Assembly: GCA_020160755.1 (NCBI GenBank)
Contig: JAIUPN010000005.1
Span: 1 to 64,000 of the forward strand
Reading direction: 5' to 3'
Length of the DNA: 64,000 nucleotides
From: Pseudomonadota bacterium
GTDB lineage: Bacteria; Pseudomonadota; Alphaproteobacteria; Sphingomonadales; Sphingomonadaceae
Under the pieces are notes generated by a model that saw nothing but the letters and a program-made list of their open reading frames with translations, was not told the origin of the DNA and did not search any database. The position numbers and the translations under genes were made by a program. How positions within the stretch are numbered: position 1 is the first letter of the stretch; each line of letters begins with the position of its first letter. Below are positions 41,489-51,189 of this stretch, piece by piece.

Positions 41489-43561
41489 ATGAATTTGCTA
41501 AGTGAGGCTTTTGTGACACGCGCACGGCATACGGTGCTGGCATTACTGGCGGTGCTGGCCTCCATGCTCGGCGCCTTCAGCCCCGCGGCGGCGCAATCGA
41601 CGCATATCCAGCCGAAGCTGGTCGCCGAGTCGGCGGTACCCGCGCCGGGCGGCGCGACGACGCTCGCGCTCACCATGGCCCCCGACAAGACATGGCACGG
41701 CTATTGGGTCAATGGCGGCGACGCGGGGTTCGGTCTGTCGGTCGAATGGAACGCGCCCGAGGGCGTCAGCGTCGCCCCCTTCCGCTATCCGGTGCCCGAT
41801 GCGCTGATCCTCTTCGGCATGATGAACCATGTCTATGAGCATCCCTATGCGCTGCTCGCCGACGTCCGGATCGACAAAAGCGTTGCGCCCGGCACCGACC
41901 TCGCGCTGTCGGGGGTCGCCAACTGGCTCGCCTGCACCGACAAGGTTTGCGTTCCCGAAAAGGCGGTGATTTCGGTCGCGCTGAAGGCGGGCGACGGCAA
42001 AATCGCATCGACCGAGCGCACGCGTTTCGACCGCTGGCGCGCGCTGCTGCCGCAACCGCTCGACCGGCACGGGACGTGGGAACGGCGCGGCGACATGCTG
42101 CGCTTCGCCATCCCGCTTCCGGCGAGCACCGCGGTCGACGCGCCGCACCTGTTCGTCGAGACGCAGGACGTCATCGACTATGCCGCACCGCAAAGCTTCA
42201 GCCGCAACGGCGACCACATCATCGTCGAAGCGCGCGCCAAGGGCGACAAGGAAGGGCCCGTCTCGGCGCTGCTCAAGCTCGGCGACGGACGCGGCCTTTC
42301 GTTGCTGCTCGAACTCGGCGCAGTGCCCGCTGCGGGCGAGACGATCGCGAGCCCGGCGAACGGCATCGATGCGGGGCTGTTCTGGACCGCGCTCGGCGGC
42401 GCGATCCTCGGCGGGCTGATCCTCAACCTCATGCCATGCGTCTTCCCGATTTTGAGCCTCAAGGCGCTCAGCCTCGCGCGCTCGGGCGGCCATGCGCGCG
42501 CCGCGAAAGTCGAGGCGCTTGCCTATACTGCGGGCGCAATCGCCACCGCGCTGCTGCTCGGCGGTGCGCTGCTCCTGCTGCGCGCGGCGGGCGAACAGGT
42601 CGGCTGGGCGTTCCAGTTGCAGCATCCGCTGAGCGTGCTGGCGCTGCTGATCCTCGCGCTCGCGATCACGTTGAACCTGCTCGGCGCCTATGAATTGCCG
42701 TCCTTCGGCGGCGGACAGGCCCTCGCCGACAAGGACGGCGCGGCGGGCGGCTTCTGGACCGGCGCACTCGCGGCGTTCGTCGCGACGCCATGCAGCGGGC
42801 CGCTGCTCGGTGCGGCGCTCGGCGCGACGCTCGCGCTGCCCGCATGGGCCGCGCTGCCGATCTTCGGCGGGCTGGGGCTGGGGCTCGCCCTGCCCTTCCT
42901 CGCGATCGGCTTCGTCCCCGCGCTCCGCAACCGGTTGCCGAAGCCGGGGCCGTGGATGGGCAAATTCCGCAAATGGATGGCGCTGCCGATGGGCCTGACG
43001 GCGCTGGGGCTGGCCTGGCTGCTGTGGCGCCAGCTCGGCAGCGGATCGCAGCTCGCCTGGCCCGCGGTGGCGGTCGCCATGGCGGTCGTCCTGTTCACCC
43101 ATTATGGCGCGATCCAGCGCGGCGACCGCCGCTCATGGCTGCTGATCGCCGCCGGCCTGCTCTTCGTCGGCAGCCTCGCAGGCACGGTCGGCGAAGTCGC
43201 CGACGCCGGGCGCACGACCGGCGCTGCGGGATCGACCTTTTCCCCCGACGCGCTCGCCAAAGCGCGCGCTACCGGCAAGCCCGTCTTCGTCTATTTCACC
43301 GCCGACTGGTGTCTGTCGTGCAAGGCGAACGAAGCCGGCGCGATCAACCGCGAGGCGGTGCAAAAGGCATTCGACAAGGCAGGCGTCGTGACACTGGTCG
43401 GCGACTGGACGAACGGCGATCCCGCCATCACGCGCACGCTCGCCGAGCATGGCCGCAACAGCGTTCCGCTCTACCTCTGGTACGCACCGGGTGCGGCGAA
43501 GCCCGAAATCCTGCCGCAGATCCTGACGCCCGGACTGCTCACCGACAAGGTGGAACGCTGA
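41489..43561 (+). CDS. DsbD-like thiol:disulfide interchange protein (ScsB/DipZ type)
   Basis: The 690-aa protein carries reducing power across the inner membrane to the periplasm. After a signal peptide (about residues 10-35) come a DsbD-type N-terminal domain with CTDKVCVPE, a membrane domain of eight helices with Cys in LMPCVFPILSLKALSLAR and FVATPCSGPLLG, and a C-terminal thioredoxin domain with FTADWCLSCKANEAG. The frame is open to 39413, but the ATG at 41489 fits the signal peptide; a GTG at 41513 is an alternative. Its stop overlaps tlyA by 1 base (TGATG). Confidence 0.88.
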   Translation: MNLLSEAFVTRARHTVLALLAVLASMLGAFSPAAAQSTHIQPKLVAESAVPAPGGATTLALTMAPDKTWHGYWVNGGDAGFGLSVEWNAPEGVSVAPFRYPVPDALILFGMMNHVYEHPYALLADVRIDKSVAPGTDLALSGVANWLACTDKVCVPEKAVISVALKAGDGKIASTERTRFDRWRALLPQPLDRHGTWERRGDMLRFAIPLPASTAVDAPHLFVETQDVIDYAAPQSFSRNGDHIIVEARAKGDKEGPVSALLKLGDGRGLSLLLELGAVPAAGETIASPANGIDAGLFWTALGGAILGGLILNLMPCVFPILSLKALSLARSGGHARAAKVEALAYTAGAIATALLLGGALLLLRAAGEQVGWAFQLQHPLSVLALLILALAITLNLLGAYELPSFGGGQALADKDGAAGGFWTGALAAFVATPCSGPLLGAALGATLALPAWAALPIFGGLGLGLALPFLAIGFVPALRNRLPKPGPWMGKFRKWMALPMGLTALGLAWLLWRQLGSGSQLAWPAVAVAMAVVLFTHYGAIQRGDRRSWLLIAAGLLFVGSLAGTVGEVADAGRTTGAAGSTFSPDALAKARATGKPVFVYFTADWCLSCKANEAGAINREAVQKAFDKAGVVTLVGDWTNGDPAITRTLAEHGRNSVPLYLWYAPGAAKPEILPQILTPGLLTDKVER

Positions 43562-44301
43562 TGGCGAAACAGCGCGCCGACCAGTTGCTCGTCGACCGCG
43601 GTCTCGCCGAAAGCCGCACGCGCGCGCAGGCGCTGATCCTCGCGGGGCTTGCCTTTGTCGGCGACCGCAAGATCGACAAGGCGGGACAGCAGGTCGCCGA
43701 CGACGCCGAAATCAGCGTCAAGGGCCGCGATCACCCATGGGTGTCGCGCGGCGGGATCAAGCTCGACCACGCGCTTACACACCTCGGCTGGAACGTGACG
43801 GGTGCAGTCGCGATCGACGTCGGATCGTCGACCGGGGGGTTTACCGACGTGCTGCTCAGCCGCGGCGCCGTGCGGGTCTATGCCGTGGACTCGGGCACCA
43901 ACCAGCTCGCGTGGAAGCTTCGGCAGGACGAACGCGTCGTCGTCCACGAACAGACGAGCGCGCGTATCCTGACGGCGACGCATATCCCCGAACCCGTCGA
44001 CCTGATCGTCTGCGACGCGAGCTTCATCGCGCTGTCGAAGGTGCTGCCGGTACCGATGGGCTTCGCGAAACCCGGCGCGCGCATCGTTGCGCTGATCAAG
44101 CCGCAGTTCGAGGCCGAACGGCACGAAGTCGGCAAGAAAGGCGTCGTCCGCGATGCCGCGGTCCACGCGCGGGTTTCCGCCGAAGTGCGGGACTGGCTGA
44201 CCGGCGAAGGCTGGGACGTGATCGACCTCGTCGAAAGCCCGATCACCGGTCCCGAGGGCAATGTCGAATTTCTGATCGCGGCGGTGAAGCGAGGCGCTTG
44301 A
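43561..44301 (+). CDS. tlyA: TlyA-family rRNA 2'-O-methyltransferase
   Basis: The 246-aa protein has an S4 RNA-binding domain (RADQLLVDRGLAESRTRAQALILAG) and a FtsJ-like Rossmann methyltransferase domain with SAM motif GAVAIDVGSSTGGFTDVLLSRGA and LIVCDASFIALSKVLP. TlyA methylates ribose in 16S and 23S rRNA (capreomycin sensitivity) and was once annotated as a haemolysin. It is translationally coupled to the dsbD-like gene by the overlapping TGATG. A catalytic-type Lys-Asp-Lys set is present. Confidence 0.92.
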   Translation: MAKQRADQLLVDRGLAESRTRAQALILAGLAFVGDRKIDKAGQQVADDAEISVKGRDHPWVSRGGIKLDHALTHLGWNVTGAVAIDVGSSTGGFTDVLLSRGAVRVYAVDSGTNQLAWKLRQDERVVVHEQTSARILTATHIPEPVDLIVCDASFIALSKVLPVPMGFAKPGARIVALIKPQFEAERHEVGKKGVVRDAAVHARVSAEVRDWLTGEGWDVIDLVESPITGPEGNVEFLIAAVKRGA

Positions 44302-44362
44302 CGCTGCGCCGCACAATCGCGACACAAATGCAACGGATTCGCATGTGGGGGATATTGCGGAC

Positions 44363-44914
44363 ATGACCGAAATCGCAACGCCGGGCCAGCTTCGCATGTC
44401 CTATCTGCGCTGGGCGCTCGTGACCGTCCCGGCGGTCGTCCTCGCGGGCAGCCTGTCGGGGCTGCTCTCGAACAGCGGCTATGGCAATCGCTGGTTCGCC
44501 TCGCTCAACCTGCCGCCGATCACCCCGCCGGGCTGGGTTTTCGCTACCGTGTGGCCGATCCTCTATATCTGCCTCGGCCTGTCGCTCGCGATGATCCTTC
44601 ACGCGCGCGGTGCGAAGGGGCGCGGCTTCGCGCTGCTCCTCTTCTTCGTCCAGCTTTTCGCGAATTTCGCCTGGTCGCCTTTGTTCTTCGGGCAGCATCA
44701 GGTGACGACCGCGCTTTACCTGATCATCTTCATCCTGATGGTGACGATCGCGACCGCCTTCGCCTTTGCACCGATCCGCAAGGCCGCGGCGTGGTTGCTC
44801 GTCCCTTATATGATCTGGCTCAGCTTTGCTGCGATCCTCAATTTCCAGATCGATCAGCGCAATCCCGATGCCGAAACCCTTGTCCCCGCCGCCGCCAGCA
44901 CCCAGATAGGGTGA
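44363..44914 (+). CDS. tspO: TspO/MBR family protein
   Basis: The 183-aa five-helix membrane protein has the family motif NLPPITPPGWVFATVWPILYICLGL in its second segment, and FVQLFANFAWSPLFFGQHQVTTAL further on. TspO binds porphyrins and cholesterol-like ligands and acts in tetrapyrrole and oxidative control in alphaproteobacteria. The ATG at 44363 is chosen with GGGGGA upstream; a GTG at 44345 is possible. It is 61 bp behind tlyA in the same direction. Confidence 0.9.
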   Translation: MTEIATPGQLRMSYLRWALVTVPAVVLAGSLSGLLSNSGYGNRWFASLNLPPITPPGWVFATVWPILYICLGLSLAMILHARGAKGRGFALLLFFVQLFANFAWSPLFFGQHQVTTALYLIIFILMVTIATAFAFAPIRKAAAWLLVPYMIWLSFAAILNFQIDQRNPDAETLVPAAASTQIG

Positions 44915-44950
44915 CGGCAAGGGGAAACTCCCCCGACGAAGGAATATGAA

Positions 44951-45295
44951 ATGCAGAGCGAAAACCGCTTTTTCGACGATCTGGCCAAGATGGTGAACGG
45001 CATTGCCGGAACCGTGGCGGGCGCAGGCCGCGAGGCCGAGTCCGCGATGCGCGACCGCGCCAAGGAATGGGTTGGCCGCATGGATTTCGTCAGCCGCGAG
45101 GAATTCGAGGCGGTGAAAAAAATGGCCGCGACCGCGCGTGCCGAAGCCGAAGCGCTGAAAGCGCGTCTCGACAAGCTCGAAGGCGTGGCGAAACCCGCCG
45201 CCGCTCCCAAGGCTGCTGCGGCGCCGAAGACGGCCGCAAAGCCCGCAGCGGCGAAACCGGCTGCCAAGCCCGCGGCGCGCAAGCCGAAGGCCTGA
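44951..45295 (+). CDS. ubiK: UbiK-family accessory factor (BMFP)
   Basis: The 114-aa protein has the BMFP helix pair: SENRFFDDLAKMVNGIAGTV then REAESAMRDRAKEWVGRMDF and VSREEFEAVKKMAATARAEAEALKARLDKLE, a coiled coil. A Lys/Ala/Pro-rich tail follows. UbiK assists ubiquinone synthesis and binds lipids. It lies 36 bp after tspO and has GAAGGAATATGAA as its ribosome region. Confidence 0.88.
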   Translation: MQSENRFFDDLAKMVNGIAGTVAGAGREAESAMRDRAKEWVGRMDFVSREEFEAVKKMAATARAEAEALKARLDKLEGVAKPAAAPKAAAAPKTAAKPAAAKPAAKPAARKPKA

Positions 45296-45392
45296 CGCGC
45301 CGTCGCGCCCCGGCAGCTTGTTCACAGACTATTCCCCGGATGGCGCGGGACGCGGACTCGCGTCGCCGCGTCATCCGGGCTAAGGCGCGCGC

Positions 45393-45899
45393 ATGAGCGA
45401 CGATATTTACGACGACGAAGACGGCCAGGATGCCGCACCGATGGAGATGCTGGCGTCCTATTTTGCCGCACATGACTGGCCGCACGAAATGGTCGGCGAG
45501 GACGAGATCGTCGCGACCGCGCAGGGCAGCTGGACGACCTATGAGCTGCGCGCCGTGTGGCGCGCCGACGACGGCGTGATCCAGCTCCTCGCCTTTCCCG
45601 ACATCCGCGTCGTCGAGGACAAGCGCGCGGTCGCGCACGAAGCGCTGGCGATGATCAACGAACAGCTATGGCTCGGCCATTTCGAACTGTGGTCGAACAG
45701 CGGCACGGTCCTGTTCCGCCACGGGATGCTCGTCGGCAGCGAGGCCTCGCTCTCGCTCGACCTCACCGAAACGCTGATCGAAAGCGCGATCGACGAGTGC
45801 GAACGCTTCTATCCGGTGTTCCAGTTCGTGCTGTGGGGCGGCAAGACCCCTGCCGAAGCGCTCGCCGCCTCGCTCATTGAAACGCGCGGCGAGGCGTAA
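45393..45899 (+). CDS. YbjN-domain protein
   Basis: The 168-aa cytoplasmic protein carries a YbjN domain (DWPHEMVGEDEIVATAQGSW, then EQLWLGHFELWSNSGTVLFRHGM and a C-terminal helix with ECERFYPVFQFVLWGGKTP). The fold resembles T3SS chaperones and acts as a regulator of stress and motility in enterics. Function in sphingomonads is unknown. It converges on the beta-helix gene, 3 bp from its stop. Confidence 0.9.
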   Translation: MSDDIYDDEDGQDAAPMEMLASYFAAHDWPHEMVGEDEIVATAQGSWTTYELRAVWRADDGVIQLLAFPDIRVVEDKRAVAHEALAMINEQLWLGHFELWSNSGTVLFRHGMLVGSEASLSLDLTETLIESAIDECERFYPVFQFVLWGGKTPAEALAASLIETRGEA

Positions 45900-45902
45900 G
45901 CC

Positions 45903-46862
45903 TCACCTCTTCTCGAAACGCGTCAGCCCGGCACCCAGTTCGTTCGCGCCGATCGCCAGCGCTTCGCCGCTCCAGTCGGCGACGAACACCGACTTGCGAT
46001 CGATGCCGGCGGGCAGGCTCGCGCGGTTGCCCGAAATCGACAGGCCGCGCGACGGATTCTTGCGCTCTTCGGCCGCGACCGCGACGAACGCCGAATAATT
46101 TTCCTTGTCGCGTCCCTGGACGAACAGATTGTTGGCGATCCGCCCGCCCGATCCCGACGGCAGGTCGATCATATAATTGGTCGCCTTGCCCTGCGTGTCG
46201 TCGAAGCTGTTGTCGTTGATGTCGACCTGCACCGCGCGCGTCTTCAGATAATGGCCGCCGCTGCCCTTTTCGAAGCGGCTGCGCGTGACGACGACGCGGC
46301 CATAGATGCCGGTATAGACGCTGTGCGCACAGCTGAGGCCGCGGTCGCAGCGGCCGAGGCGCGAAAAGGTCGAACGGTCGATCGTCAGCGCTGCCTCGGG
46401 ATCGTCGGCTGAGAGAATGCCTTCCTCGCTGTTACGGAACAGGCTGTTGACGACGTCGAGGTCGCTCTGTTCGAGCCGGATGCCCGCGCCATTGCCGTCG
46501 GGGACGCGCATGTTCTGGAACACGATACCGTCGACGCGCGCGCCGGCGCCGCGCAGCACGAGTGCCGCCTTGCCCTCGCACGTCACCCCGTCGAAGATCG
46601 CGCGGCCGGGCTCGACCGCGACAAACGCAATGCGGCCCGCGGTCTGGATTGCGCAGTCGCGGTGATAGCCGGACGCGACGCGGATCGTCCCCTCGCCTTC
46701 GCCGATCGCATCGACCGCATCCTGCAGCCGCCCGAAACTGCGGCCGCTTTCGGCAACCACATAAGGCCCCGCCCCCGCTTGTGCGGGCAACGGCACCGGC
46801 GCGAGAAGCAGCGGGAGGGCGAGCAGCGGCAGCAACGGCCGGCGAAGAATTGCCTTGAACAT
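45903..46862 (-). CDS. exported right-handed beta-helix repeat protein
   Basis: The 319-aa protein has a signal peptide (about residues 1-29, LLPLLALPLLLAPVPLPAQA). A parallel beta-helix with repeated VxGIxFxN-type rungs follows (RVDGIVFQNMRVPDGNGAGI, LDVVNSLFRNSEEGI, VVTRSRFEKGSGGHYLKTRA). Such proteins bind or cleave polysaccharides. No catalytic residues could be assigned. Expected location is the periplasm or surface. It is monocistronic. Confidence 0.82.
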   Translation of the reverse strand: MFKAILRRPLLPLLALPLLLAPVPLPAQAGAGPYVVAESGRSFGRLQDAVDAIGEGEGTIRVASGYHRDCAIQTAGRIAFVAVEPGRAIFDGVTCEGKAALVLRGAGARVDGIVFQNMRVPDGNGAGIRLEQSDLDVVNSLFRNSEEGILSADDPEAALTIDRSTFSRLGRCDRGLSCAHSVYTGIYGRVVVTRSRFEKGSGGHYLKTRAVQVDINDNSFDDTQGKATNYMIDLPSGSGGRIANNLFVQGRDKENYSAFVAVAAEERKNPSRGLSISGNRASLPAGIDRKSVFVADWSGEALAIGANELGAGLTRFEKR

Positions 46863-46969
46863 GCGCGCTCCATAACCGTTTTCGCCGCTTTAGTCGTTGG
46901 CGAAGCTGGTTAATCCCCCGCCTGTCCCCTTATCGGACAGGCGGCCGCGCGCCGGTTAATCCAGATTGG

Positions 46970-49588
46970 TTAATCGAGGTTGGGACGCAACCAGCGCGTC
47001 GCGGTCTCGATGTCGACCCCGCGCCGCCGCGCATAATCCTCGAGCTGGTCGCTCCCGATCCGGGCGACGCCAAAATACTGGCTTTCGGGATGCCCGAAAT
47101 AGAAGCCGCTCACGGCGGCCGTCGGCAACATCGCAAAGCTTTCGGTCAGCACCAGCCCCGCATTGTCGCCCGCCTGCAGAAGCTCGAACAGGATCGGCTT
47201 CAAACTATGGTCGGGGCAGGCGGGATAGCCCGGCGCCGGACGAATCCCGCGATATTCTTCCTTGATCAGCGCCTCGTTGGTGAGCTGCTCACCGGGGGCA
47301 TAGCCCCATAGCTCGGTGCGGACATGCTGGTGCAGCCGCTCGGCAAACGCCTCGGCGAAGCGGTCGGCGAGCGCTTTCAGCAGGATATCCGAATAATCGT
47401 CCTTGTCGGCGCGGAAGCGCTCCGAATGCGGTTCGATACCGTGGATGCCGACCGCGAAGCCGCCCATCCAGTCGCCCGCCGGGTCGATGAAATCGGCGAG
47501 GCACATATTGGCGCGGTCGCGGCTCTTCTTGATCTGCTGGCGCAGGAAGGGCAGCGTCACATGGCGCTCTTCGTCGGCAAGATGGATCGTTACATCGTCG
47601 CCATCGCGCGCGCAGGGCCAGAAGGCGCAGACGCCGCGCGCGGTCAGCCACTTCTCGGCGATCAACTTGTCGAGCATCGCGTCGGCGTCGGCTTTCAGCG
47701 CCTGCGCCGTTTCGCCGACCACCTCGTCCTCAAGGATCGACGGGTATGTGCCGTGCAGTTCCCACGCGCGGAAGAAGGGCGTCCAGTCGATGCATTCGCG
47801 CAAATCGTCGAGCGACCAGTCGTCGAAACGGTGCAGCCCGGGCTGCAGCGGCGGCGCCGGCTTGTCGCTGAGGTAGGCATCGTAATAATTGGCGCGCGCT
47901 TCTTCGAGGGTGTGCAGCACGCTCTGCCCCTTGCCTGCGCGCACGTCGCGGACATGGGCATAATCGTCCTTATACCCCTGCACATAAGCCTCGCGCCCGG
48001 TGTCGCTGACCAGCGAGGTCGCGACGCCGACCGCACGGCTCGCGTCGAGGACATGGAGCACCGGCCCCTGATAGGCCGGATCGATGCGCAGCGCGGTGTG
48101 GACCTTCGACGTCGTCGCGCCGCCAATCAGCAGCGGCATCGTCATGCCCGCGCGCTGCATTTCCTCGGCCACCGTCACCATCTCGTCGAGCGATGGGGTG
48201 ATCAGGCCGGAGAGGCCGATCATATCGGCGTCATTTTCGTTCGCGGCTTCGAGGATCTTGCTCCACGGCACCATCACGCCGAGGTCGACAATCTCGAAGC
48301 CGTTGCACTGGAGCACGACGCCGACGATATTCTTGCCGATATCGTGGACGTCGCCCTTGACGGTCGCCATCACGACCTTGCCCTTGCCCTTCGCGCCAGG
48401 TTCCTTCGATGCCTCGATGAAGGGCAACAGGTGCGCGACCGCCTTCTTCATCACGCGCGCCGATTTGACGACCTGCGGCAGGAACATCTTGCCCGACCCG
48501 AAGAGGTCGCCGACGACGTTCATCCCGTCCATCAGCGGGCCCTCGATCACCTCGATCGGCCGCGGCAGCAACAGGCGCATCTCTTCGGTATCGTCGACGA
48601 CATGGGCGTCGATACCCTTGACCAGCGCATGTTCGAGGCGTTTGGCGACGTCCCAGCCACGCCATTCCTCGGCGGCCTTTTCCTGCGCCGGATTGCTGCC
48701 CTTATAGCGTTCGGCAAGCGCGATCAGGCGCTCGGTCGGCGATTCCGCTTCGCCCTCGACCTTGCGGTTGAGCACGACATCCTCGACCGCCTGCCGCAGT
48801 TCGGGATCGATCGTGTCGTAAACGTCGAGCTGCCCTGCGTTGACGATCGCCATGTCGAGTCCGGCGGGGATCGCGTAGTAGAGAAAAACGCTGTGCATCG
48901 CGCGACGCACGACCTCGTTGCCGCGAAAACCGAAGCTGAGGTTCGAGAGGCCGCCCGAGAAATGAACGTGCGGACAGCGGGCGCGGATTTCCTTCACCGC
49001 CTCGATGAAATCGACCGCATAATTGTCATGTTCTTCCAGCCCGGTCGCAACCGCGAACACGTTCGGGTCGAAGATGATGTCCTCGGGCGGGAAGCCGATG
49101 CCGGTCAGCAGCTTGTAGGCGCGCTCGCAAATCTCGATCTTGCGCTCTTTCGTGTCGGCCTGCCCGACCTCGTCGAACGCCATCACGACGACCGCGGCGC
49201 CATAGGCCATGCATTTGCGCGCATGGGCGAGGAACGGCTCCTCGCCTTCCTTCATGCTGATCGAATTGACGATCGGCTTGCCGGGGACGCATTTGAGGCC
49301 GGCCTCGATGACGTCCCATTTCGAGCTGTCGATCATCACCGGGATGCGCGCGATATCGGGCTCGGCGGCGATCAGCTTCAGGAAGGTCGTCATCGCATAT
49401 TCGGCGTCGAGCAGACCCTCGTCCATATTGACGTCGATGACCTGCGCACCGTTTTCGACCTGCTGGCGCGCGACTTCGACCGCCGCGGTATAATCGTCGG
49501 CGAGGATCAGCTTCTTGAACGCCGCCGATCCGGTAACATTGGTGCGCTCGCCGATATTGACGAAGCTGGAGGAAGCGGCGGTGGTCAT
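46970..49588 (-). CDS. metH: methionine synthase MetH, C-terminal module (pterin, cobalamin and activation domains)
   Basis: This 872-aa protein contains modules 2-4 of cobalamin-dependent methionine synthase. It has a methyltetrahydrofolate-binding barrel ([33 protein letters not shown]), the cobalamin cap, and the cobalamin-binding domain with the His ligand in [18 protein letters not shown]. The reactivation domain has [21 protein letters not shown]. The homocysteine domain is encoded separately at 50140-51189, as in many alphaproteobacteria. The start at 49588 follows CAGGA. Cobalamin is bound covalently at the His of the D-x-H-x-x-G motif. Confidence 0.95.
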   Translation of the reverse strand: MTTAASSSFVNIGERTNVTGSAAFKKLILADDYTAAVEVARQQVENGAQVIDVNMDEGLLDAEYAMTTFLKLIAAEPDIARIPVMIDSSKWDVIEAGLKCVPGKPIVNSISMKEGEEPFLAHARKCMAYGAAVVVMAFDEVGQADTKERKIEICERAYKLLTGIGFPPEDIIFDPNVFAVATGLEEHDNYAVDFIEAVKEIRARCPHVHFSGGLSNLSFGFRGNEVVRRAMHSVFLYYAIPAGLDMAIVNAGQLDVYDTIDPELRQAVEDVVLNRKVEGEAESPTERLIALAERYKGSNPAQEKAAEEWRGWDVAKRLEHALVKGIDAHVVDDTEEMRLLLPRPIEVIEGPLMDGMNVVGDLFGSGKMFLPQVVKSARVMKKAVAHLLPFIEASKEPGAKGKGKVVMATVKGDVHDIGKNIVGVVLQCNGFEIVDLGVMVPWSKILEAANENDADMIGLSGLITPSLDEMVTVAEEMQRAGMTMPLLIGGATTSKVHTALRIDPAYQGPVLHVLDASRAVGVATSLVSDTGREAYVQGYKDDYAHVRDVRAGKGQSVLHTLEEARANYYDAYLSDKPAPPLQPGLHRFDDWSLDDLRECIDWTPFFRAWELHGTYPSILEDEVVGETAQALKADADAMLDKLIAEKWLTARGVCAFWPCARDGDDVTIHLADEERHVTLPFLRQQIKKSRDRANMCLADFIDPAGDWMGGFAVGIHGIEPHSERFRADKDDYSDILLKALADRFAEAFAERLHQHVRTELWGYAPGEQLTNEALIKEEYRGIRPAPGYPACPDHSLKPILFELLQAGDNAGLVLTESFAMLPTAAVSGFYFGHPESQYFGVARIGSDQLEDYARRRGVDIETATRWLRPNLD

Positions 49589-49610
49589 CTTATAATCCTG
49601 AAACTGGGCA

Positions 49611-50135
49611 TTAGGCGGCGAGCGGGCGAGCGAGGACGAGATCGTCGTAGAGCTTGCCGCCGACGTTAAACTGGCGCGTGCCGAGGTCGGCGAACCCCTG
49701 CTTGCGATAGAAGGCGAGCGCACGTTCGTTGCGGGCATAGACGCCGAGCAGCAGGCGGCGATGGCCATGCGCCGCCTCCAGCGCCCGCTTCATCAACGCC
49801 GCGCCAAGCCCGCTGCCGTGAAAGCGCGACAGTGAATAGATGCGTTTCAGCTCGATATCGCCGTCGAGCGCCGCGGCAAGATCGGGTTTGCCGACCAGCG
49901 CGAAACCGATCGGCGCGCCGCCGGGCTGCGCCTCGGCGATCCACGCGCGCGCGCCGGCGGCCAGATAGGCCGTGTAAGCGGCCGCATTATGCTGCGCGGC
50001 GCAGTGGCCGACGATCGCGTCGCCCTCGAGAATGCCCGCGAAGGTTTCGAGGAAGGTCGCAGCGCCGATCAGCGCGAGCGCCGGCGCGTCATCCGCTCCG
50101 GCTTCCCGGATCGTCCATGTCGGATTGTCGGTCAT
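49611..50135 (-). CDS. GNAT-family N-acetyltransferase
   Basis: The 174-aa protein has the GNAT fold: motif [22 protein letters not shown] (acetyl-CoA pyrophosphate loop) and the C-terminal [22 protein letters not shown]. The substrate is unknown. It sits between the two metH parts, 4 bp after one and 22 bp before the other, so it is cotranscribed in the methionine unit. Confidence 0.9.
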   Translation of the reverse strand: MTDNPTWTIREAGADDAPALALIGAATFLETFAGILEGDAIVGHCAAQHNAAAYTAYLAAGARAWIAEAQPGGAPIGFALVGKPDLAAALDGDIELKRIYSLSRFHGSGLGAALMKRALEAAHGHRRLLLGVYARNERALAFYRKQGFADLGTRQFNVGGKLYDDLVLARPLAA

Positions 50136-50139
50136 CGGT

Positions 50140-51189
50140 TCAGGCCGCCATGGTGAAGGGTTCGAGCCCCGCGAGCCGCGTGCGCACCGGCACCTCCGGA
50201 ATCGCCCGCCCCTTCAAGCCCTCGATCGCGCGCGCCATCGCCGCGATATGCGCCGGGGTCGACCCGCAGCAGCCACCGAGGATATTGACCTGTCCGTGCT
50301 CGGCCCATTCGCGCACCAGCCCTGCGGTCGTGTCGGGCAGCTCGTCATATTCGCCGAGTTCGTTGGGCAGGCCCGCGTTCGGATAGACCATCACCAGCGC
50401 GTCGGCGATGTCCGACAATACTTTCACATGCGGACGCAACTGCGACGCGCCGAACGAGCAGTTGAGCCCGATCGTCAACGGTTTCGCATGACGCACCGCA
50501 TACCAGAAGGCCTCGACCGTGTGCCCCGACAGATTGCGGCCACTGAGGTCGGTGAGCGTCATCGAGATCATCAGCGGCAGCTCGCGCCCGACCTTCGCCT
50601 CGGCTTCGAGCGTCGCGGCGATCCCCGCCTTGGCGTTGAGCGTGTCGAAGATCGTCTCGATCAGGATGAAGTCGGCGCCGCCCTCGGCCAATGCGACGAC
50701 CTGATCGAGATAGACATTCTTCAGCTCGTCGAAATCGATCTCGCGATAGCCGGGGTTGTTGACGTCGGGCGACAGCGACAGCGTCTTGTTCGTCGGCCCG
50801 ACCGCGCCCGCGATGAAACGGCGGCGGCCATCCATCGCTTCATATTTGTCCGCCGCCTCGCGGCCCAGTCGCGCGCTTTGATGGTTGATGTCGGCGACGA
50901 GGTGCTCGGCGCCATAATCGGCCTGGCTGATCCTGTTGGCGCTGAAGGTGTTCGTCGACACGATGTCCGACCCCGCCGCCAGATAGGCCTCGCCGATCGC
51001 GGTGACGACGTCGGGGCGCGTCAGCGCGAGGATGTCGTTGTTGCCCTTCTGATCATGGCTCAGTCCGAGCGACCCGGCATAGTCGGCCTCGACCAGCTTG
51101 CGGAGCTGGATCTGCGTTCCCCAGCCGCCGTCGGTCAGCAGGATGCGGTCCTTCGCCGCCGCTGTCAGGGCTTCGCGTGCGCTGCTCAT
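50140..51189 (-). CDS. metH: methionine synthase MetH, homocysteine-binding module
   Basis: The 349-aa protein is the zinc-dependent homocysteine S-methyltransferase domain, a TIM barrel. It has DGGWGTQIQLRK at the N-terminus and the zinc Cys in LTIGLNCSFGASQLRPH and NILGGCCGSTPAHIAAMAR. Together with the 872-aa protein it forms a complete MetH. The ATG at 51189 overlaps the metF stop by 4 bp. It works on the product of MetF. Confidence 0.95.
   Translation of the reverse strand: MSSAREALTAAAKDRILLTDGGWGTQIQLRKLVEADYAGSLGLSHDQKGNNDILALTRPDVVTAIGEAYLAAGSDIVSTNTFSANRISQADYGAEHLVADINHQSARLGREAADKYEAMDGRRRFIAGAVGPTNKTLSLSPDVNNPGYREIDFDELKNVYLDQVVALAEGGADFILIETIFDTLNAKAGIAATLEAEAKVGRELPLMISMTLTDLSGRNLSGHTVEAFWYAVRHAKPLTIGLNCSFGASQLRPHVKVLSDIADALVMVYPNAGLPNELGEYDELPDTTAGLVREWAEHGQVNILGGCCGSTPAHIAAMARAIEGLKGRAIPEVPVRTRLAGLEPFTMAA

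Noticed and set aside
41543..43102. 519-aa minus-strand frame opposite the DsbD-like gene
   Set aside because: Antisense shadow, with Arg/Gln-rich low complexity and no domain.
47324..49669. Long open frame (781 aa) opposite metH
   Set aside because: Shadow of metH; the sequence is rich in His, Arg and Asp in the way typical of antisense frames.
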